Assembly: GCF_900636545.1 (NCBI RefSeq)
Contig: NZ_LR134290.1
Location: forward strand, 124,001 to 188,000
Length of the DNA stretch: 64,000 nt
Reading direction: 5' to 3'
From: Pseudomonas mendocina
GTDB lineage: Bacteria; Pseudomonadota; Gammaproteobacteria; Pseudomonadales; Pseudomonadaceae
Shown: piece after piece, positions 35,059 through 45,222 of the stretch
Numbering within the stretch: the first letter of the stretch is position 1
Layout of the letters: the number at the start of each line of letters is the position of its first letter
Translations under genes and position numbers: made by a program
Notes under the pieces: model-generated
Told to the model about the DNA's origin: nothing
Database searches by the model: none
What the model saw: the letters and a program-made list of their open reading frames with translations, nothing else

Positions 35059-37224
35059 ATGAAGCCCCAGTTTTTGGCCGTTGGCGCGTTGCGCGCATGG
35101 GGGGCCGGTCTCGTCGTTCTTCTGGCCCTGATCGCGCTCGCGCTGCCCTTGCAGGCCAGGGAGTACGACGCCGAACAGCAGCGCATCAAGCAGTTCTTCC
35201 CCGACGCTGACAGCCTCTCCGAAGCTGCGGGCAAGTATCAGGTGCGTACGTTGCGCAAGGGCGAGGAGGTCCTTGGCTACGCCTTCCAGAGCATTCACGT
35301 CACCGACATGCCCGCCTACTCGGGCAAGCCCATCAACATGCAGGTGCTGCTCGATCCGCAGGGTGTGATCCTCGACGCCTACCTGCTCGAACACCATGAG
35401 CCGATCGTCCTGATCGGCATTCCCGAGCAGAAGATCCACGACTTCAACGCCCATTACTCCGGAGTCAAGGCCGGTCAGCGTGTGGTGGTCGGGCGTTCCA
35501 GCGATCCCGACGCGGTGACCGTGGATGCGGTGACCGGGGCCACCGTGACGGTGATGGTGATCAACGAGATCGTCATGCGCGCCGCCCATGCCGTGGCGGT
35601 CGATCTGGGCCTGATCGAGGCCGGCAGCCATGTGCGGCCGAGACCGTCGCGGGTGCGCGAGGATGTCTTCCACGAGGCGGACTGGAGCGAGTTGACCGGC
35701 AATGGCGCGATCCGCCGCCTGCACCTGACCCGTGGCCAGGTCGACGACGCCTTCAACGGCACCGAGGCCGAAGGCATCGATGTAGCTGCGCCAGAGCAGC
35801 GCGAAGAGACCTTCATCGATCTCTACGTCGCGCCGCTGAACCCGCCGACCGTCGGCCGCAACCTGCTGGGCGAGCGCCAGTACGCGGAGCTGATCGGCAG
35901 CCTCAAGCCGGGCGAGCAGGCTTTTGCCGTACTGGGCAATGGCGGGTATTCGTTCAAGGGCTCGGGCTATGTGCGCGGCGGTATCTTCGATCGGGTGCAG
36001 CTGCGCCAATTCGGCGATGTCATCAGTTTCCGCGACCTCGACTTCATCCGCCTATCGGACGTCTACGCAGACGGCATGCCCGAATTCTTCGAGATGGCGA
36101 TCTTCATCGCCCGTAAGCAGCACGCCTTCGACCCCGGATCAAAGTGGAGCCTGGAGCTGCTGGTGCGACGCCAGATCGGCCCGGTCGAGGGCATCTTCAC
36201 CAGCTTCGAGCTGCCCTACCAGATTCCCGAGGACTACATCGAGCGGCCGCAGCCGACCGCTGCGGAGCTGGCGGCGATCGTGGAGGCCAACCGCCCGCTG
36301 TGGGTCAACATCTGGTACCAGAAGAGCTTCCAGATCGGCGTGCTGCTGGTGGCCCTTGGGCTGCTCACGGTGATCCTGTTCCTGCAGGACAGCTTCGCCC
36401 GCAAGCCACAGTTCCTGCACTGGCTGCGCCGTGGCTACCTGCTGTTCACCGTGTTCTTCATCGGCTGGTATGCATTGGGCCAGCTGTCGGTGGTCAACGT
36501 GCTGACCTTCGTCCACGCTGTGTTCCAGGATTTCCGCTGGGAGCTGTTCCTCACCGACCCGATCATCTTCGTGCTCTGGGTGTTCACCGCCGCCAGCATC
36601 CTGCTTTGGGGCCGTGGCGTTTTCTGCGGCTGGCTGTGCCCGTTCGGCGCATTGCAGGAGCTGCTTAATGAGCTGGCGCGCAAGATCAGGGTTCCCCAGT
36701 ACGAACTGCCCTTCGCCGTACATGAGCGGCTCTGGGCGATCAAGTACATCGTCCTGCTGGTGCTGTTCGGCCTTTCCCTGGAGTCGATGATGCTGGCCGA
36801 GAAGGCCGCCGAGGTGGAGCCGTTCAAGACCGCCATCACCCTGAAGTTCGACCGCCAGTGGTGGTTCGTGCTGTACGTGGTGCTCCTGCTGCTGGTCAAC
36901 CTGTTCACCCGCAAGGTCTATTGCCGCTACATCTGCCCGCTGGGCGCTGCCCTGGCGATCCCCAGCAAGTTCCGCCTGTTCGACTGGCTCAAGCGCCGCA
37001 AGGAATGCGGCAACCCCTGCCAGCTGTGCGCCAAAGAGTGCGAGATCCAGGCCATCCACCCGGACGGTCGCATCAACGGCAACGAGTGCCACTACTGCCT
37101 CGACTGCCAGATGACCTACCACAACGACAACAAATGCCCGCCGCTGATCAACAAGCGCAAGAAGCGCGGCAAGAAGGCTGCCGACCCACAACTGATTCCC
37201 GCCGTCGAGGTGAGCGATGCCTGA
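35059..37224 (+). CDS. nosR: NosR, membrane flavoprotein/iron-sulfur regulator and electron donor for N2O reduction
   Basis: 721 residues. Signal peptide, then a periplasmic FMN-binding domain (VDAVTGATVTVMVINEIVM holds the flavinylated threonine). About six membrane helices follow. Two CX3CP motifs (CGWLCPFGALQE and CRYICPLGAAL) on the membrane part precede a C-terminal cytoplasmic 2x[4Fe-4S] ferredoxin region (CGNPCQLCAKECEIQAI and CHYCLDCQMTYHNDNKC). It supports N2O reduction and nosZ expression. The ATG at 35059 is preferred over the in-frame GTG at 35041. Confidence 0.97.
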   Translation: MKPQFLAVGALRAWGAGLVVLLALIALALPLQAREYDAEQQRIKQFFPDADSLSEAAGKYQVRTLRKGEEVLGYAFQSIHVTDMPAYSGKPINMQVLLDPQGVILDAYLLEHHEPIVLIGIPEQKIHDFNAHYSGVKAGQRVVVGRSSDPDAVTVDAVTGATVTVMVINEIVMRAAHAVAVDLGLIEAGSHVRPRPSRVREDVFHEADWSELTGNGAIRRLHLTRGQVDDAFNGTEAEGIDVAAPEQREETFIDLYVAPLNPPTVGRNLLGERQYAELIGSLKPGEQAFAVLGNGGYSFKGSGYVRGGIFDRVQLRQFGDVISFRDLDFIRLSDVYADGMPEFFEMAIFIARKQHAFDPGSKWSLELLVRRQIGPVEGIFTSFELPYQIPEDYIERPQPTAAELAAIVEANRPLWVNIWYQKSFQIGVLLVALGLLTVILFLQDSFARKPQFLHWLRRGYLLFTVFFIGWYALGQLSVVNVLTFVHAVFQDFRWELFLTDPIIFVLWVFTAASILLWGRGVFCGWLCPFGALQELLNELARKIRVPQYELPFAVHERLWAIKYIVLLVLFGLSLESMMLAEKAAEVEPFKTAITLKFDRQWWFVLYVVLLLLVNLFTRKVYCRYICPLGAALAIPSKFRLFDWLKRRKECGNPCQLCAKECEIQAIHPDGRINGNECHYCLDCQMTYHNDNKCPPLINKRKKRGKKAADPQLIPAVEVSDA

Positions 37225-37279
37225 CCACGAGCCGAACCGGGCTCGCGGCAGGCGTGTTATTTCCCAACAGGAGCGACCC

Positions 37280-39184
37280 ATGAGCGACAAGCAAACTGAT
37301 AAGGATGAAAAAACCGGTCTGAGCCGGCGCGGCTTTCTTGGCGCCAGCGCACTTACCAGTGCCGCCGTGGCGGCCAGTGGCCTGGTCGGTGGGGTGATGA
37401 CCCGCGACAGCTGGGCAGCGGCTGCCAAGGAGGCGCAGCAGAAGATCCATGTCGCCCCCGGCGAGCTGGACGAGTACTACGGCTTCTGGAGCGGTGGTCA
37501 CCAGGGCGAGGTGCGCGTGCTCGGCGTGCCGTCGATGCGCGAGCTGATGCGCATCCCGGTGTTCAACGTCGATTCGGCGACCGGCTGGGGCCTGACCAAC
37601 GAGAGCCGGCACATCCTCGGCGACAGCGCCAAGTTCCTCAACGGCGACTGCCACCACCCGCATATCTCCATGACCGACGGCAAGTACGACGGCAAGTACC
37701 TGTTCATCAACGACAAGGCCAACAGCCGCGTCGCGCGTATCCGCCTGGACATCATGAAGTGCGACAAGATCACCACCATCCCCAACGTCCAGGCCATCCA
37801 TGGCCTGCGCTTGCAGAAGGTGCCGCACACCAAGTACGTGTTCTGCAACGCCGAGTTCATCATCCCGCACCCCAATGACGGCAAGGTCTTCGACCTCGAG
37901 GACGAGAACAGCTTCACCATGTACAACGCCGTGGATGCCGAGACCATGGAAGTCGCCTTCCAGGTCATCGTCGACGGCAATCTCGACAACACCGATGCCG
38001 ACTACACCGGCCGTTTCACCGCCGCCACCTGCTACAACTCGGAGAAGGCCTTCGACCTCGGCGGCATGATGCGCAACGAGCGCGACTGGGTGGTGGTGTT
38101 CGACATCTCGGCGGTGGAGAAGGAGATCAAGGCTGGCCGCTTCATCACCCTCGGCGACTCCAAGGTGCCGGTGGTCGACGGGCGCAAGAAGGACGGCAAG
38201 GACAGCGTGGTGACCCGCTACATTCCGGTGCCGAAGAACCCGCACGGCCTGAACACTTCCACCGACGGCAAGTACTTCATCGCCAACGGCAAGCTGTCGC
38301 CGACCTGCTCGATGATCGCCATCGACCTGCTGCCCGACCTGTTCGCCGGCAAGCTCAAGGACCCGCGTGACGTGGTGGTCGGCGAGCCCGAGCTGGGCCT
38401 TGGCCCGCTGCACACCACCTTCGATGGTCGCGGCAACGCCTACACCACGCTGTTCATCGACAGCCAGGTGGTCAAGTGGAACATGGAGGAGGCCCGTCGC
38501 GCCTACAAGGGCGAGAAGGTCAACTACATCAAGCAGAAGCTTGACGTGCACTACCAGCCGGGTCACCTGCACGCCTCGCTGTGCGAAACCAGCGAAGCCG
38601 ATGGCAAATGGCTGGTGGCGCTGTCGAAGTTCTCCAAGGACCGCTTCCTGCCCACCGGCCCGCTGCACCCGGAGAATGACCAGTTGATCGACATCTCCGG
38701 CGACGTGATGAAGCTGGTGCATGACGGCCCGACCTTCGCCGAACCGCATGACTGCATCATGGCCCGCCGCGACCAGATCAAGACGCGCAAGATCTGGGAC
38801 CGCAACGACCCTTTCTTCGCCCCGACCGTGGCCATGGCCAAGAAGGACGGCATCAACCTGGAGGAGGACAACAAGGTCATCCGCGATGGCAACAAGGTGC
38901 GCGTGTACATGACCTCCATGGCGCCCGCCTATGGTCTGACCGAATTCAAGGTCAAGCAGGGCAATGAAGTCACCGTGGTGATCACCAACATGGACCAGAT
39001 CGAGGACGTGTCCCACGGCTTCGTCATGGTCAACCACGGCGTGAGCATGGAGATCAGCCCGCAGCAGACCTCGTCGATCACCTTCATCGCCGACAAGCCC
39101 GGCCTGCACTGGTACTACTGCAGCTGGTTCTGCCACGCGCTGCACATGGAGATGGTCGGCCGCATGATGGTCGAGCCGGCCTGA
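37280..39184 (+). CDS. nosZ: Nitrous oxide reductase
   Basis: 634 residues, periplasmic Cu enzyme, N2O to N2 (clade I). N-terminal twin-arginine signal LSRRGFLGASALTS. A seven-bladed propeller holds CuZ, with histidines visible at DCHHPHIS, EPHDC and others. The C-terminal cupredoxin domain carries CuA: C614, W616, C618, H622 and M625 in CSWFCHALHMEM. The ATG at 37280 follows AGGAGCGACCC; an upstream in-frame ATG at 37217 overlapping nosR's end would add 21 residues and is less likely. Exported by Tat (see tatE). Confidence 0.98.
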   Translation: MSDKQTDKDEKTGLSRRGFLGASALTSAAVAASGLVGGVMTRDSWAAAAKEAQQKIHVAPGELDEYYGFWSGGHQGEVRVLGVPSMRELMRIPVFNVDSATGWGLTNESRHILGDSAKFLNGDCHHPHISMTDGKYDGKYLFINDKANSRVARIRLDIMKCDKITTIPNVQAIHGLRLQKVPHTKYVFCNAEFIIPHPNDGKVFDLEDENSFTMYNAVDAETMEVAFQVIVDGNLDNTDADYTGRFTAATCYNSEKAFDLGGMMRNERDWVVVFDISAVEKEIKAGRFITLGDSKVPVVDGRKKDGKDSVVTRYIPVPKNPHGLNTSTDGKYFIANGKLSPTCSMIAIDLLPDLFAGKLKDPRDVVVGEPELGLGPLHTTFDGRGNAYTTLFIDSQVVKWNMEEARRAYKGEKVNYIKQKLDVHYQPGHLHASLCETSEADGKWLVALSKFSKDRFLPTGPLHPENDQLIDISGDVMKLVHDGPTFAEPHDCIMARRDQIKTRKIWDRNDPFFAPTVAMAKKDGINLEEDNKVIRDGNKVRVYMTSMAPAYGLTEFKVKQGNEVTVVITNMDQIEDVSHGFVMVNHGVSMEISPQQTSSITFIADKPGLHWYYCSWFCHALHMEMVGRMMVEPA

Positions 39185-39235
39185 TGCCGGGGCCGGGGAG
39201 GATTGCCTTCCCCGGCCTCGTATTGAGCTTCAGCG

Positions 39236-39313
39236 TGGGAGCGACGGGGGCGCCTAGCCTTGTCCGCGAATGCTTGTGGATAAACGTTCGCGGAGCCCCG
39301 TCGCTTCCACAAA
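39236..39313. repeat. REP-type inverted repeat between nosZ and nosD
   Basis: The left arm GTGGGAGCGACGGGG begins at 39237 and the right arm CCCCGTCGCTTCCAC ends at about 39311, with a TTGTCCGCGAA...TTCGCGGA inner stem. It forms a long hairpin within the 170 bp that separate nosZ from nosD. Confidence 0.72.
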
Positions 39314-39354
39314 ACGTGATGCAGCGTACGAACAGGTGGACGAAGGTAAGTGCA

Positions 39355-40653
39355 GTGATCCGATATACCAAGCTCCCCGCGACCTGCGCCGTGCTTTTGC
39401 TCGCTGCAGGCTCCGTCATGGCACAGGTGCAGCCCATCTCGACCCTGCCGCTGCAGGCGCAGGGCGAGAACCGCTGGCTGCTGCCGGCGGGCGAGTACCA
39501 CGGGCAGTTCGTCATCGACCAGCCCATGCAACTGCGTTGTGCGGCCGGCGCCGTGCTGCGGGCCGACGGGCAGGGCAGCGCGTTGATCATCGAAGCCAGC
39601 GACGTCAGCGTCGAAGGCTGCACCCTCCTCAACTGGGGGCGCGATCTCACCGCCATGGATGCCGGCGTGCATATCGCCCGCGCCGCCAGCAACGTGGTGG
39701 TGCGCGACAACCGCCTGAGCGGGCCGGGCTTCGGCCTTTGGGTCGACCGCAGCCAGAATGTCAGCCTGATCGGCAATCGCATCGAGGGCGATCCGAGTAT
39801 CCGCTCGCAGGATCGTGGCAACGGCATCCATCTGTTCGCCGTACGCGGCGCGCGAGTGATCGACAACCACGTGCGCAACACCCGTGACGGCATCTACATC
39901 GACACCTCCCACGGCAACCACCTCGAGGGCAACGTCCTCGAGGACCTGCGCTACGGCGTGCACTACATGTTCGCCAACGACAACCGAGTGATCGGCAACG
40001 TCACCCGGCGCACCCGTACCGGCTTCGCGCTGATGCAGAGCCGCAAGCTGACCGTGGTCGGCAACCGCTCCGAGCAGGATCGCAACTACGGCATCCTGAT
40101 GAACTACATCACCTACTCGACCATCCGCGACAACGTCGTCACCGACGTGCAACCCGGCGATACCGGTGGTGACAGCATGATCAGCGGCGACGAGGGCAAG
40201 GCGCTGTTCATCTACAACTCGCTGTTCAACAGCATCGAGAACAACCACTTCGCCCGCAGCACCCTGGGTATTCACCTCACCGCCGGCTCCGAGGACAACC
40301 GCATCGCCGGCAACGCCTTCGTCGACAACCAGCAGCAGGTGAAATACGTCGCCACCCGCACCCAGGAGTGGTCGGTGGACGGCCGCGGCAACTACTGGAG
40401 CGACTACCTGGGCTGGGACCGCAACAACGACGGCCTGGGCGACGTCGCCTACGAGCCGAACGACAACGTCGACCGCCTGCTGTGGATGTACCCGCAGGTG
40501 CGCCTGTTGATGAACAGCCCGAGCATCGAGGTGTTGCGCTGGGTACAGCGCGCATTCCCGGTGGTCAGGTCGCCAGGTGTGCAGGATAGCCATCCGCTGA
40601 TGCGCCCGCCCACCGCAACACAGTCGAATACCGGCCTGGAGGCTGCGCCATGA
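39355..40653 (+). CDS. nosD: NosD, periplasmic copper-site maturation protein
   Basis: 432 residues from a GTG start. Signal peptide ([17 protein letters not shown]), then right-handed beta-helix repeats of the CASH/NosD type ([60 protein letters not shown]). It matures CuZ together with the NosFY ABC complex. GTG at 39355 is preferred: GAAGG is 8 nt upstream and the leader length matches NosD of other pseudomonads. An in-frame ATG at 39319 lacks a ribosome binding site. It overlaps nosF by 4 bp. Confidence 0.93.
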   Translation: MIRYTKLPATCAVLLLAAGSVMAQVQPISTLPLQAQGENRWLLPAGEYHGQFVIDQPMQLRCAAGAVLRADGQGSALIIEASDVSVEGCTLLNWGRDLTAMDAGVHIARAASNVVVRDNRLSGPGFGLWVDRSQNVSLIGNRIEGDPSIRSQDRGNGIHLFAVRGARVIDNHVRNTRDGIYIDTSHGNHLEGNVLEDLRYGVHYMFANDNRVIGNVTRRTRTGFALMQSRKLTVVGNRSEQDRNYGILMNYITYSTIRDNVVTDVQPGDTGGDSMISGDEGKALFIYNSLFNSIENNHFARSTLGIHLTAGSEDNRIAGNAFVDNQQQVKYVATRTQEWSVDGRGNYWSDYLGWDRNNDGLGDVAYEPNDNVDRLLWMYPQVRLLMNSPSIEVLRWVQRAFPVVRSPGVQDSHPLMRPPTATQSNTGLEAAP

Positions 40654-41576
40654 ATGCCGTCGATATCCACAGCGTCAGCCAGCGTTATGGGCGCATGACC
40701 GTACTGCACGACCTCGACCTCAGCCTTGGTGAAGGTGAGGTCCTTGGGCTGTTCGGCCATAACGGGGCCGGCAAGACCACCAGCATGAAGCTGATCCTCG
40801 GTCTGCTGTCACCCAGTGCCGGCGAGGTGCGCGTGCTCGGTCGCGCGCCCGATGATCCACAGGTGCGTCGCCAGCTCGGCTACCTGCCGGAGAACGTCAT
40901 GTTCTATCCGCAGCTCAGCGGTCGTGAAACCCTGCGTCACTTCGCCCGCCTCAAGGGCGCGGCGCTGAGCCAGGTCGACGAACTGCTGGAGCAGGTCGGC
41001 CTGATGCCTGCCGCCGAGCGGCGGGTGAAAACCTATTCCAAGGGCATGCGCCAGCGTCTCGGCCTGGCCCAGGCGATACTCGGCGAGCCGCGCCTGCTGC
41101 TGCTCGACGAGCCTACGGTGGGCCTCGACCCGATCGCCACCCAGGACCTCTACCAACTGATCGACCGCCTGCGCCAACGCGGCACCGGCATCATCCTCTG
41201 CTCACATGTGCTGCCGGGTGTGGAGGCGCACATCAATCGTGCGGCGATTCTCGCCGGCGGCCGGCTGCAGGCGGTCGGCAGCCTCGGCGAGCTACGCAGT
41301 GCCGCCGGCCTTCCGGTACGCATCCGTGCCACAGGTATTCGCGCCGGCGAACAGTTGCTGCAGCGCTGGGACGCAGCCGGCCACAGTGCGCGCAGCCTGG
41401 GTGAGCAGAGTGTCGAGGTGGAGGCGCTCAATGGCCACAAGCTGCCGCTGCTGCGCCAGTTGCTCGATGAGGGCGCTGCGCAGGACATCGAGATTCACCA
41501 GCCTTCGCTGGAGGATCTGTATCGCCATTACATGGAGCGTGCCGGCGCTGCGGGCGCACAGGAGGGCAGAGCATGA
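40650..41576 (+). CDS. nosF: NosF, ABC transporter ATPase for nitrous oxide reductase maturation
   Basis: 308 residues. Walker [12 protein letters not shown], signature [13 protein letters not shown], Walker [14 protein letters not shown]. It couples ATP hydrolysis with NosY to deliver sulfur species or to support NosD during CuZ assembly. The start overlaps nosD's stop by 4 bp and the end overlaps nosY's start by 4 bp, so nosDFY is one translationally coupled unit. Confidence 0.97.
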   Translation: MNAVDIHSVSQRYGRMTVLHDLDLSLGEGEVLGLFGHNGAGKTTSMKLILGLLSPSAGEVRVLGRAPDDPQVRRQLGYLPENVMFYPQLSGRETLRHFARLKGAALSQVDELLEQVGLMPAAERRVKTYSKGMRQRLGLAQAILGEPRLLLLDEPTVGLDPIATQDLYQLIDRLRQRGTGIILCSHVLPGVEAHINRAAILAGGRLQAVGSLGELRSAAGLPVRIRATGIRAGEQLLQRWDAAGHSARSLGEQSVEVEALNGHKLPLLRQLLDEGAAQDIEIHQPSLEDLYRHYMERAGAAGAQEGRA

Positions 41577-42397
41577 GCCAGGTGTGGAACATCGCGCGCA
41601 AGGAGCTCAGCGACGGCCTACGCAATCGCTGGTTGTTGGCCATCAGTCTGCTGTTCGCCGCTCTGGCAGTGGGCATCGCCTGGCTCGGCGCGGCAGCCTC
41701 AGGGCAACTGGGTTTTACCTCGATCCCCGCGACCATCGCCAGCCTGGCGAGCCTGGCCACCTTTCTCATGCCGCTGATCGCCTTGCTGCTGGCCTATGAC
41801 GCCATCGTCGGCGAGGACGAGGGCGGCACGCTGATGCTATTGCTGACCCACCCTCTGGGGCGTGGGCAGATACTGCTTGGCAAGTTCGTCGGCCACGGCC
41901 TGATCCTCGCCCTGGCGGTCATGATCGGCTTCGGCGGCGCGGCACTGGCCATCGGCCTGCTGGTGGAGGATGTCGAGCTGGCCACGCTGGCCTGGGCGTT
42001 CGGCCGCTTCATGCTGTCCTCGACGCTGCTCGGCTGGGTGTTCCTGGCGATGGCCTACGTGCTCAGCGCCAGGGTCAGCGAGAAATCCAGCGCGGCCGGC
42101 CTGGCGCTGGGGGTGTGGTTTCTCTTCGTGCTGGTGTTCGACCTGGCGTTGCTGGCGCTGCTGGTGTTCAGCGAAGGCCGGTTCAATCCAGAACTGCTGC
42201 CCTGGATGCTGTTGCTCAATCCCACCGACATCTACCGCCTGATCAACCTGGCCGGCTTCGACGGCAGCGGCATGGGCGTGCTGACGCTGGGCAGCGACCT
42301 GCCGCTGCCCGGCAGTGCGCTCTGGCTGTGTCTGCTGGCCTGGGCTGGTGCCCTGCTGCTGCTGGCCTACGGCGTGTTTGGTCGGCGACCGACCTGA
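41573..42397 (+). CDS. nosY: NosY, ABC transporter permease for nitrous oxide reductase maturation
   Basis: 274 residues, six membrane helices, ABC-2 type. Begins [20 protein letters not shown], then a helix around [16 protein letters not shown], the cytoplasmic [20 protein letters not shown] and [13 protein letters not shown]. It partners NosF. A 108-bp spacer containing a REP element separates it from nosL. Confidence 0.96.
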   Translation: MSQVWNIARKELSDGLRNRWLLAISLLFAALAVGIAWLGAAASGQLGFTSIPATIASLASLATFLMPLIALLLAYDAIVGEDEGGTLMLLLTHPLGRGQILLGKFVGHGLILALAVMIGFGGAALAIGLLVEDVELATLAWAFGRFMLSSTLLGWVFLAMAYVLSARVSEKSSAAGLALGVWFLFVLVFDLALLALLVFSEGRFNPELLPWMLLLNPTDIYRLINLAGFDGSGMGVLTLGSDLPLPGSALWLCLLAWAGALLLLAYGVFGRRPT

Positions 42398-42424
42398 TGT
42401 GGCCCCGGCGCGCCTGCAAGCTCT

Positions 42425-42448
42425 TGTGGGAGCGGCCTTGGCCGCGAA
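42425..42448 (+). repeat. REP element between nosY and nosL
   Basis: TGTGGGAGCGGCCTTGGCCG followed by CGAA; identical in core to the element at 34933-34955. Located in the nosY-nosL spacer. Confidence 0.75.
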
Positions 42449-42505
42449 ATTCCTGCACTTGCTCGCCACCGTTCAACTTTTCACTGAATCGAGGACCCTC
42501 AACCC

Positions 42506-43051
42506 ATGAACTTGTACCGCCCCAGCGCAATGGCGCTGCTCGCCACCGCTCTTGCCTTCGCGCTAGCCGCCTGTAGCGACAAGGAACAGACCACGCAGAC
42601 ACTGGAGCCGGTGGCCTTCCATGCCAGTGACGAATGCCATGTCTGCGGCATGATCATCGCCGACTTCCCCGGGCCCAAAGGTGAGGCGGTGGCCGGTAAC
42701 GGCGTGAAGAAATTCTGCTCCACCGCCGAGCTGCTCGGCTGGTGGCTGCAGCCGGAGAACCGCGTCAGCGGCGCCCGGCTGTACGTCCACGACATGGGCC
42801 GCAGTGTGTGGGAGCACCCGGACGACGAACACCTGATCGATGCCACCAGCGCCTTCTACGTGATCGGCATTTCGCTGAAGAACGCCATGGGCGCGCCGTT
42901 GGCCAGCTTCGCCAGCGAGGAGCAGGCGCAGCAGTTGGCGGCCATGCACGGTGGGCGCGTGCTGCGCTTCGAGGAGATCGACCAGGCGCTGCTGCAGGCG
43001 GCGGCCAGCCAGCAGCATGGCGGCGCCATGCATGGTCACGCTGGCCACTAA
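42506..43051 (+). CDS. nosL: NosL, copper-binding lipoprotein of the nos system
   Basis: 181 residues. Lipoprotein signal with LAAC lipobox (ATALAFALAAC). The mature domain holds the Cu(I) motif ECHVCGMIIADFPGP and later the RLYVHDMG strand. NosL delivers copper for NosZ assembly. Histidine and methionine residues at the C-terminus (HGGAMHGHAGH) may add metal binding. The ATG at 42506 has GAGGA 11 nt upstream. Confidence 0.94.
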   Translation: MNLYRPSAMALLATALAFALAACSDKEQTTQTLEPVAFHASDECHVCGMIIADFPGPKGEAVAGNGVKKFCSTAELLGWWLQPENRVSGARLYVHDMGRSVWEHPDDEHLIDATSAFYVIGISLKNAMGAPLASFASEEQAQQLAAMHGGRVLRFEEIDQALLQAAASQQHGGAMHGHAGH

Positions 43052-43080
43052 GCCGCGATTAACCAGAGGAGATAAGCGCC

Positions 43081-43257
43081 ATGATGGGCTTGAGTGTGTG
43101 GAAACTCCTGATCATCGCCCTGCTGGTGATGATGCTGTTCGGCACCAGCCGCCTGCGCAGCATTGGCTCTGACCTGGGCGGTGCGCTCAGCGGCTTTCGC
43201 CGCTCGATGCGTGAGGAGCCGGTCGACGGCGACGAACCCCGGCGGGAATTGAAGTAG
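43081..43257 (+). CDS. tatE: TatE/TatA-like twin-arginine translocase subunit in the nos cluster
   Basis: 58 residues, just below many gene-length cut-offs. One N-terminal membrane helix ([19 protein letters not shown]) with the TatA/E phrase [20 protein letters not shown], the hinge and amphipathic helix, then a charged tail. In P. stutzeri a tatE gene likewise closes the nos cluster, and NosZ is a Tat substrate. The ATG at 43081 follows AGAGGAGATAAGCGCC. A paired REP hairpin follows. Confidence 0.92.
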   Translation: MMGLSVWKLLIIALLVMMLFGTSRLRSIGSDLGGALSGFRRSMREEPVDGDEPRRELK

Positions 43258-43268
43258 AAGCAGACCCC

Positions 43269-43334
43269 GTTCGCGGACAAGTCCGCCCCCACAGGTTTTC
43301 AGCGCCACTTGTGGGAGCGGACTTGTCCGCGAAT
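43269..43334. repeat. Inverted pair of REP elements (tatE/nirV convergent spacer)
   Basis: TTCGCGGACAAGTCCGC at 43270 and its inverted copy at 43318-43333 (GCGGACTTGTCCGCGAA) flank a centre with CCCACAGG...TTGTGGGAGC. It can form one long hairpin between the convergent tatE and nirV genes and may act as a terminator for both. Confidence 0.75.
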
Positions 43335-43351
43335 AGAGGGTTGAACTGCGA

Positions 43352-44071
43352 TCACTCCCGTACCAGTCGAAACCCCAGGTTGCTCGGCGGCACGCCTACC
43401 GAGCAGGCACCGCTGATCGGATCGCGGACGAAGTCGGAAAGCCCGCTGGGATGCTGCCCGGCAGCGATGCGGATACCGCAGAAATCGCCCTTGCCGAAGC
43501 AGCTGTCGGTCCACTCCCAGACGTTGCCGGCCACATCGAGCAGGCCGTTGGCGTTGCTGCCCTGGCTGCCGAAGGCCCGCGGGCGCGGGTCCAGCGGCTT
43601 GCGCCGGGACTCGCGGTCGTACTCCGCCAGCCAGCGCTGCGCCGGGTTGCGGGCGTCGTCGAAAACCTCTGCCTGAATGTCCTGGAACGCCTCGCCAGCG
43701 GCCAGGACCCACTCTGCATAAGTCGGCAGACGGTGAACCACGCCGGTGCGTTGCGTCAGCCACTGGGCGTAGGCGCTGGCGTCCATCCAGCTGACGCCCA
43801 CGGCCGCCAGGTCGGCAGCGCTCGCCTCGCGCAAGTCGCCATCCAGCGGTAGGCAGGCGTTGGCCGCGACGCAGGCCGCGTACTCCGCCTGGCTGACCTG
43901 GCGGCGCATGACGGCGAAGCCGTCGCTGTGTTGCTCGAAGGTCGCACCGCTGGCATCGGCGGCCTGGTACCGGGCAGTGCCGGCGGCTATCCGTACCCAG
44001 TCGCTTTCGTCGATGCCGCTCGTCTGCATGCAGCCGCCAAGCAGCATCGCACCCACCAGCAGTGCTCTCAT
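43352..44071 (-). CDS. nirV: NirV, formylglycine-generating-enzyme-like lipoprotein
   Basis: 239 residues. Lipoprotein signal MRALLVGAMLLGGC (lipobox LGGC). The rest is an FGE-sulfatase/SUMF1-fold domain: MRRQVSQAEYAACVAAN, the GLLDVAGNVWEWTDS hallmark, and LGFRLVRE at the end. In other denitrifiers a gene of this family (nirV) follows nirK; its role is not settled. Active FGE cysteines are not evident. The ATG at 44071 lies 8 nt after AAGG that overlaps the nirK stop, so the pair is translationally coupled. Confidence 0.87.
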   Translation of the reverse strand: MRALLVGAMLLGGCMQTSGIDESDWVRIAAGTARYQAADASGATFEQHSDGFAVMRRQVSQAEYAACVAANACLPLDGDLREASAADLAAVGVSWMDASAYAQWLTQRTGVVHRLPTYAEWVLAAGEAFQDIQAEVFDDARNPAQRWLAEYDRESRRKPLDPRPRAFGSQGSNANGLLDVAGNVWEWTDSCFGKGDFCGIRIAAGQHPSGLSDFVRDPISGACSVGVPPSNLGFRLVRE

Positions 44072-44081
44072 CGCCACGCCC

Positions 44082-45167
44082 TTACTTCGCAGTGATCGGG
44101 CCGGGGGCCTTGATCTGCTTCATCAGGTCATCGTTCCACTCGCCTTCCACCTTGACGTGGCCGGCAGCGCCCAGCTCCATCGCCTCGATCAGGTTGTGGT
44201 TGACGTAGGCGTATACGCCCGGCTGCTTGAAGGTGTACAGCGCAGCACCCGCAGAGCCGCCGCGGATGAACCAGGTTTCCAGGTTCTTCTCCGGCGGGTT
44301 GTCGAACTTGCCGGTTTCCCAGACCCAGTCGCCGTGGCCACCGATCAGGTGCGGACGGGTGTCGCGGTTGGCCTGCGAATGGATGAACAGCACGGTCTCG
44401 CCAACCTTGGCGGTCAGGGCGCCGTCGCCGGTCAGTGCACCGACCTTGCCGTTGAACACCACGTGGGTCGGGATCAGGGTGCGCATCGCTTCGCGCGAGT
44501 CCTGGAAGCTGGAGCCGAGGTCGGCATAGTCCTTGTACTTGCCGTCCTTGTCCTTGGGAATGTACAGGTCGAATTCGCCGATGGTGTAGGCGCGATCGTA
44601 GTGCAGCGGCTTGCCTTCCGGGTCCTTGAGGCCGTCGCGCGGCAACACCATCAGGGTGCCGCTCATGCCGGCGAGCACATGCCAGGCGACCATGCCTTCC
44701 GGCGCGCAGTGGTAGACGAAGGTGCCGCTGCGGTCGGCCTTGAAGCGCAGCACCACTTCTTCGCCCGGGGCCACCTGGGTCAGCTTGGCGCCGCCCAGCG
44801 CGCCAGTGGCGGCATGGAAGTCGATGTTGTGCGGCATGCTGTTGCTGGCCGGGTTGACCAGGGTGAGCTCGACGTAGTCACCCTCGTGCACGACCATGGT
44901 CGGGCCGGGCATGGAACCGTCGAAAGTCATGGCCTGCAGGGTGGTGCCCTGACCGTCGATGACCATCTTCTTCTCCTCGATGGTCATGCGGAACTGCACC
45001 ACTTTCGGCTTGCTGCTGGTGGCCTGCTCATGTGCATGCACTTGTGGCGGCGCGACCAGATCGACCTTGACCCGCTCCAGGCCATCGGTGGTGTCGGCCA
45101 GCAGCGAGGTGCTGGTGAAGCTCAGGGCGATGGCGCTGGCGATCAGTAGCGGTTTGAACCCTTTCAT
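44082..45167 (-). CDS. nirK: Copper-containing nitrite reductase
   Basis: 361 residues, periplasmic two-cupredoxin enzyme, nitrite to NO. Signal peptide ends near SLLADTT. Type-1 Cu ligands are H113 (MPHNIDFH), C154 and H163 ([13 protein letters not shown]) and M168 (AGMSG). Type-2 Cu ligands are H118, H153 and H324 (VNHNLIEA). Catalytic D116 and H235 (PTHVVFNG) are present. This is a class I short form. The ATG at 45167 follows AAGGGAACACAGC. Electron donor may be the c551 or an azurin elsewhere. It is divergent from the regulator genes. Confidence 0.98.
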   Translation of the reverse strand: MKGFKPLLIASAIALSFTSTSLLADTTDGLERVKVDLVAPPQVHAHEQATSSKPKVVQFRMTIEEKKMVIDGQGTTLQAMTFDGSMPGPTMVVHEGDYVELTLVNPASNSMPHNIDFHAATGALGGAKLTQVAPGEEVVLRFKADRSGTFVYHCAPEGMVAWHVLAGMSGTLMVLPRDGLKDPEGKPLHYDRAYTIGEFDLYIPKDKDGKYKDYADLGSSFQDSREAMRTLIPTHVVFNGKVGALTGDGALTAKVGETVLFIHSQANRDTRPHLIGGHGDWVWETGKFDNPPEKNLETWFIRGGSAGAALYTFKQPGVYAYVNHNLIEAMELGAAGHVKVEGEWNDDLMKQIKAPGPITAK

Positions 45168-45222
45168 GCTGTGTTCCCTTTTATGGTTGGCTGGAACCAT
45201 TTCAGGGCAAGGAATCTTCGCC

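Noticed and set aside
34783..36009. A 408-codon minus-strand frame opposite nosR
   Set aside because: Antisense to nosR, with no recognisable domain.
37217..37279. Upstream in-frame ATG for nosZ overlapping the nosR stop
   Set aside because: Would place 21 extra residues before an already standard Tat signal. The ATG at 37280 has AGGAG at the right distance.
37148..39145. A 665-codon minus-strand open frame opposite nosZ
   Set aside because: nosZ is certain by its CuA and CuZ motifs. The antisense translation is low-complexity and has no ribosome binding site of note.
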